Origin: an uncultured Candidatus Poseidoniales archaeon
Lineage (GTDB): Archaea > Thermoplasmatota > Poseidoniia > Poseidoniales > Thalassarchaeaceae
NCBI GenBank assembly: GCA_902593945.1
Contig: CACJKA010000002.1
Span: 1 to 64,000 of the forward strand
DNA: 64,000 nucleotides
Direction of reading: 5' to 3'
A program made the position numbers and the translations under genes. The notes below the pieces were generated by a model. The model searched no databases, was not told the DNA's origin, and worked only from the letters and a program-made list of their open reading frames with translations. Positions 60,742 to 64,000 of the stretch are shown piece after piece. Each line of letters begins with the position of its first letter. The first letter of the stretch is position 1.

Positions 60742-60797
60742 TATACGTCAATGACGACAGTTATTGAACCCAACGATGGAAGAACTCAAATTATTGC

Positions 60798-61730
60798 TCA
60801 GTTTTTATTTCGCGGGTAAAATATGGCAATAAATAATGAAACAAATATTACTGCACTAGGAAAAGGTATTGCACTCAGTAAACCATCTTCTGGATTATCG
60901 TAATTCCAATCGAATACAAGAACTGCAGTTAGATCTTCTCCATCATATGCCATATTAAAATCTACAGAAATATTACCATCAGTTGAAGATAGGGGAATTA
61001 TATCTCTAAGGATGTGATGATAATATTTCTCACCATTTCCACCCTCTGGGAAATATGCTTCATCTTCAATAATGAATATCATAGGTTCAATAGTATACTT
61101 ATCACTCAAAGAAGGGGTTGAGATGTTCCAAGAGAATTCATTACTTCCAGAAGAATTTGTCCAAGATAGAGTCGCAGAAAGTGTCGAGATATCTATTGAT
61201 GGCCCTTTATCTAAAGATGTTTGATAATCAATTTCTAAAGATTCTGAAAATTTTGTAGTACCTGTATGGAGTCTTTCTCCATCAAAAACCTTGGAAGGAG
61301 CTATGTTTTCATATTCATAAATACTTGTCACTCTAGAAGCAGGACCATATCTATCTATCCATCTGTCATCTGTTTTTTCGGAACCAAAAGGGTCTTGAGT
61401 CTCCGCAAAGAAGCGGTGATAATGGATTTTCATTACTGATTCTTCTTCGGGAATTGAAAGAGAGTCGATTATATTTTGAGTTGTGACACAGTTAATACAC
61501 CAAGTAGCAGTATATACTTCAATGAGACTCGGCCACTCATCCCCCAGCATTGTGTTACTGTTATTTGTAATATTACTATCTAAAGGAATTGAGACTCCCC
61601 CCAAAGTTCCTGTATCTGAATATTCAGATATTACCTCATTCCAAGTCCTAAGGTTCTCAGATTGAGCAGATGTTTGTTGTGAAGTAGCTAGTAAAAGAAA
61701 GGTCACTGCAACAACAAAAAAACGATTCAT
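60798..61730 (-). CDS. Secreted/membrane-anchored thioredoxin-fold protein
   Basis: Signal peptide, TATWCINCVTTQNIIDSL CxxC, C-terminal TM. Confidence 0.7.
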   Translation of the reverse strand: MNRFFVVAVTFLLLATSQQTSAQSENLRTWNEVISEYSDTGTLGGVSIPLDSNITNNSNTMLGDEWPSLIEVYTATWCINCVTTQNIIDSLSIPEEESVMKIHYHRFFAETQDPFGSEKTDDRWIDRYGPASRVTSIYEYENIAPSKVFDGERLHTGTTKFSESLEIDYQTSLDKGPSIDISTLSATLSWTNSSGSNEFSWNISTPSLSDKYTIEPMIFIIEDEAYFPEGGNGEKYYHHILRDIIPLSSTDGNISVDFNMAYDGEDLTAVLVFDWNYDNPEDGLLSAIPFPSAVIFVSLFIAIFYPRNKN

Positions 61731-61767
61731 ATTAATTCGAAGTGGTTTTCACACAAAAAGTAGAGGG

Positions 61768-62817
61768 TTAATTGCTAATAGTTTTGAACGCATCAATAGT
61801 TCTAGAAATATCTTCATCAGTTATATGTAAATGAGTTACTGCACGGACTACGTCCTCATTGATTGATAGGACATCGATACCCAAATTTCCTAACTCTGAA
61901 ACTACAGTTGATGCTGACTTGTTTTGACATGTGATATAAGCCATATTTGATTGAACGGAGCTGATATCAACCTCGAAACCGTTCATTGAGTTAACAGATT
62001 TTGCAAGTTTAAATGCTCTACTATGATCTTCATGAAGTCTATCGATATTATTTTTCAAAGCATACAATCCTGCTGCTGCTAATATGCCAGATTGCCTCAT
62101 TCCGCCTCCAAATATTTTCCTCCAACGATGTGCTTCGGCGATTGTTTCAGAGTCACCTACCAGCAAAGACCCTACAGGAGAGCCAAGCCCTTTTGAAAGA
62201 CAAATAGAGATTGTATCGAAATTTTTAACCATTCTATCAGGACTAATATTACTAGCGACTGTTGCATTAAAAAGACGGGCCCCATCTAAATGTGCTCTGC
62301 AATTATTATCGTGAGCAATCTGGCAAATTGAATCTAATACATCAATTGGATATAAAGAACCACCTCCCATATTTGCTGTATTCTCTACACAAATTAAGGA
62401 ACAATTTGGATAATGAGATTGACTGCCCTCAGATTTTCTGATTGCTGATTTGACATCACCTGGACTCATAATCCCCTTATCTCCACCTACTAGAGATACT
62501 GAACAACCTGCTAGTGACGCATAACCTCCTCCTTCGTAGAGATAAATATGAGATTTCTTATGTGTCACAATTTCGTCCCCTGGTTTTGTCTGTGATTTTA
62601 TTGCAATTGCATTTGACATTGTTCCTGAAGGAACAAAAAGTGCTGCTTCTTTACCTAAAATTCTCGCAATATATTCCTGCAATTCATTGACTGTTGAATC
62701 GTCACCTAATACATCATCTCCAACTATTGCAGATGACATTATTTTTCTCATCTCAGATGTTGGCTGAGTCACGGTATCGCTACGAAGGTCAACTCGGTCG
62801 CTGGGGTAATGCCTCAT
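61768..62817 (-). CDS. L-threonine aldolase / beta-eliminating lyase
   Basis: VDLRSDTVTQPTSEMR, GDDVLGDDSTVNELQ, HLDGARLFNA, SICLSKGLGSPVGSLL. Confidence 0.93.
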   Translation of the reverse strand: MRHYPSDRVDLRSDTVTQPTSEMRKIMSSAIVGDDVLGDDSTVNELQEYIARILGKEAALFVPSGTMSNAIAIKSQTKPGDEIVTHKKSHIYLYEGGGYASLAGCSVSLVGGDKGIMSPGDVKSAIRKSEGSQSHYPNCSLICVENTANMGGGSLYPIDVLDSICQIAHDNNCRAHLDGARLFNATVASNISPDRMVKNFDTISICLSKGLGSPVGSLLVGDSETIAEAHRWRKIFGGGMRQSGILAAAGLYALKNNIDRLHEDHSRAFKLAKSVNSMNGFEVDISSVQSNMAYITCQNKSASTVVSELGNLGIDVLSINEDVVRAVTHLHITDEDISRTIDAFKTISN

Positions 62818-62879
62818 GAACTGGCCATGAGGTTATCACATATCAAATAAAGTGAGAATCGTTCTAAATCGAATTAGAA

Positions 62880-64000
62880 TTACTTCTTTTTCATTTTTCT
62901 ACGCTTCTTACCTGACTTCCTGGCTTTAGGCTTTGAACCTGGCCTCATCAAAACACCGATTATTACTAGCGCAACTGCCACTACTCCACCAATTAAAGCA
63001 AATGTAGGTATTTCTGAATCTTCTGAATCAACATTGCATGAGGATTGTCCGGTTAGAGGCTGTGATTCTCCACTAGGACATGCTGTTTGTGCAGCCATTC
63101 CTGGAGATGCAACATAATTATTTATTGAGGAAAGAAGACATTCATTTGAGCCCATTAATGGTTGATAACTTCCTATATCGCAAGGAGTCTCCTCAGTCGC
63201 TGCTGCAGATTCAACATAATGTCCTCTAGCAGCAGAAATACAACTAGATTGTCCAGTTAATGGTTGATATTCTCCTGGTTGACAACTAGTTTGCTCTGTT
63301 GAAGAAACATCACTTGAGTAATATCCAGAATCTGCTAAAACGCAACCAGATTGACCAGATTGACTTTGATAAGACCCTGGTAAACAAGGCGATGGAGATG
63401 TTGCTCCTTCCGAAGAATATGCCCCTGGACTTACAATCAAGCATTCAGAGGACCCGGGCTGAGGCTGATACTGGCCAGCAGGACAGATTGTTTGCATAGA
63501 TTGACCTTCTGTTGGTACACTATATCCAACATCAGAGAGTATGCAACTAGTAGAGCCATTTTCTGGTTGGTAAGATCCTGCTAAACAAGGAATCTGAGAT
63601 GATGCTCTATCTGATGAAGTATAATGTCCTGGTTCTGCATCCAAACATTCAGATTTACCAGAATCCGGCTGATATGTCCCTGCCAAACAATCGGTTGCTG
63701 ATGAATATCCTGAATCTGGAACATAAGTTCCACTAGAGGATTCTAAACATAATGTTTGACCTGAATCCGGTTGATAAAATCCTGCATAGCAAGGCCTTTG
63801 TTCTGAAGACCCTGGAGTGTCTACATAGTGTCCGGGATCTGCTGGTAAACAATCATTAGATGAAATAGAATAACTATTTGGATTATAGGTACCTGTTGGA
63901 CATTCTGTCTGAGTGCTTGCACCCTCAGAATCAACATAATGTCCGGGGTCGGACCAAGCACAGAACGAACTCTCAGTGACGCCATAAGAAGGATTAAATG
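62880..64000 (-). CDS. Cys-rich repeat surface protein (ephrin-receptor-like/GCC2-GCC3 type), C-terminal TM and poly-basic tail; 5' end beyond window
   Basis: At least nine ~34-aa CxxGxYQPxxGxxxC units; frame stays open from 63686 (TTG in track) to the window edge; TM then KARKSGKKRRKMKKK. Confidence 0.85.
   Translation of the reverse strand, partial: FNPSYGVTESSFCAWSDPGHYVDSEGASTQTECPTGTYNPNSYSISSNDCLPADPGHYVDTPGSSEQRPCYAGFYQPDSGQTLCLESSSGTYVPDSGYSSATDCLAGTYQPDSGKSECLDAEPGHYTSSDRASSQIPCLAGSYQPENGSTSCILSDVGYSVPTEGQSMQTICPAGQYQPQPGSSECLIVSPGAYSSEGATSPSPCLPGSYQSQSGQSGCVLADSGYYSSDVSSTEQTSCQPGEYQPLTGQSSCISAARGHYVESAAATEETPCDIGSYQPLMGSNECLLSSINNYVASPGMAAQTACPSGESQPLTGQSSCNVDSEDSEIPTFALIGGVVAVALVIIGVLMRPGSKPKARKSGKKRRKMKKK
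62990..64000 (-). repeat. Tandem degenerate ~102-nt (34-aa) Cys-rich repeats
   Basis: Translated units CLAGTYQPDSGKSEC.., CLAGSYQPENGSTSC.., CPAGQYQPQPGSSEC.., CLPGSYQSQSGQSGC.., CQPGEYQPLTGQSSC.. Confidence 0.88.

Noticed and set aside
1-64000. CRISPR arrays, IS elements, prophage, rRNA/tRNA genes
   Set aside because: None seen on reading gaps between genes; the only repeats are intragenic protein repeats. A tRNAscan/minced run would be needed to exclude cryptic cases.

Overview
AT-rich, gene-dense archaeal chromosomal segment. Gene content and order (L21e-rpoF-DUF655-ksgA; ftsZ-secE-spt5-L11-L1-L10-L12; Pus10, RaSEA, PriS, archaeal YchF, AK6) indicate a euryarchaeal-type archaeon. Class II photolyase, crtB/crtI, a bacterial-type cold-shock protein and a FAS1-cupredoxin surface protein suggest a marine surface lineage such as Ca. 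Poseidoniales (Marine Group II); this taxonomic guess is inference. About 55 coding genes are supported. I found no rRNA, tRNA, CRISPR array, transposase or phage module. The most interesting signals are: (1) an L11 gene that appears to encode only the C-terminal domain; (2) an Spt5/NusG with an N-terminal NUDIX-fold domain whose catalytic box is degenerate; (3) a heme-copper-oxidase subunit I-like protein lacking most expected metal ligands; (4) an AddAB-like two-gene locus in which both proteins carry Fe-S-type nuclease cysteine signatures; (5) a four-FAS1/cupredoxin protein with an exact 411-nt repeat period, a 198-nt Cys-rich insertion and a PGF-CTERM-like tail; (6) an ABA4-like (DUF4281) protein in a carotenoid cluster; (7) a GC-rich perfect hairpin in the gap between primase and AN1 zinc-finger genes; (8) a Cys-rich ~34-aa repeat surface protein running off the window edge.
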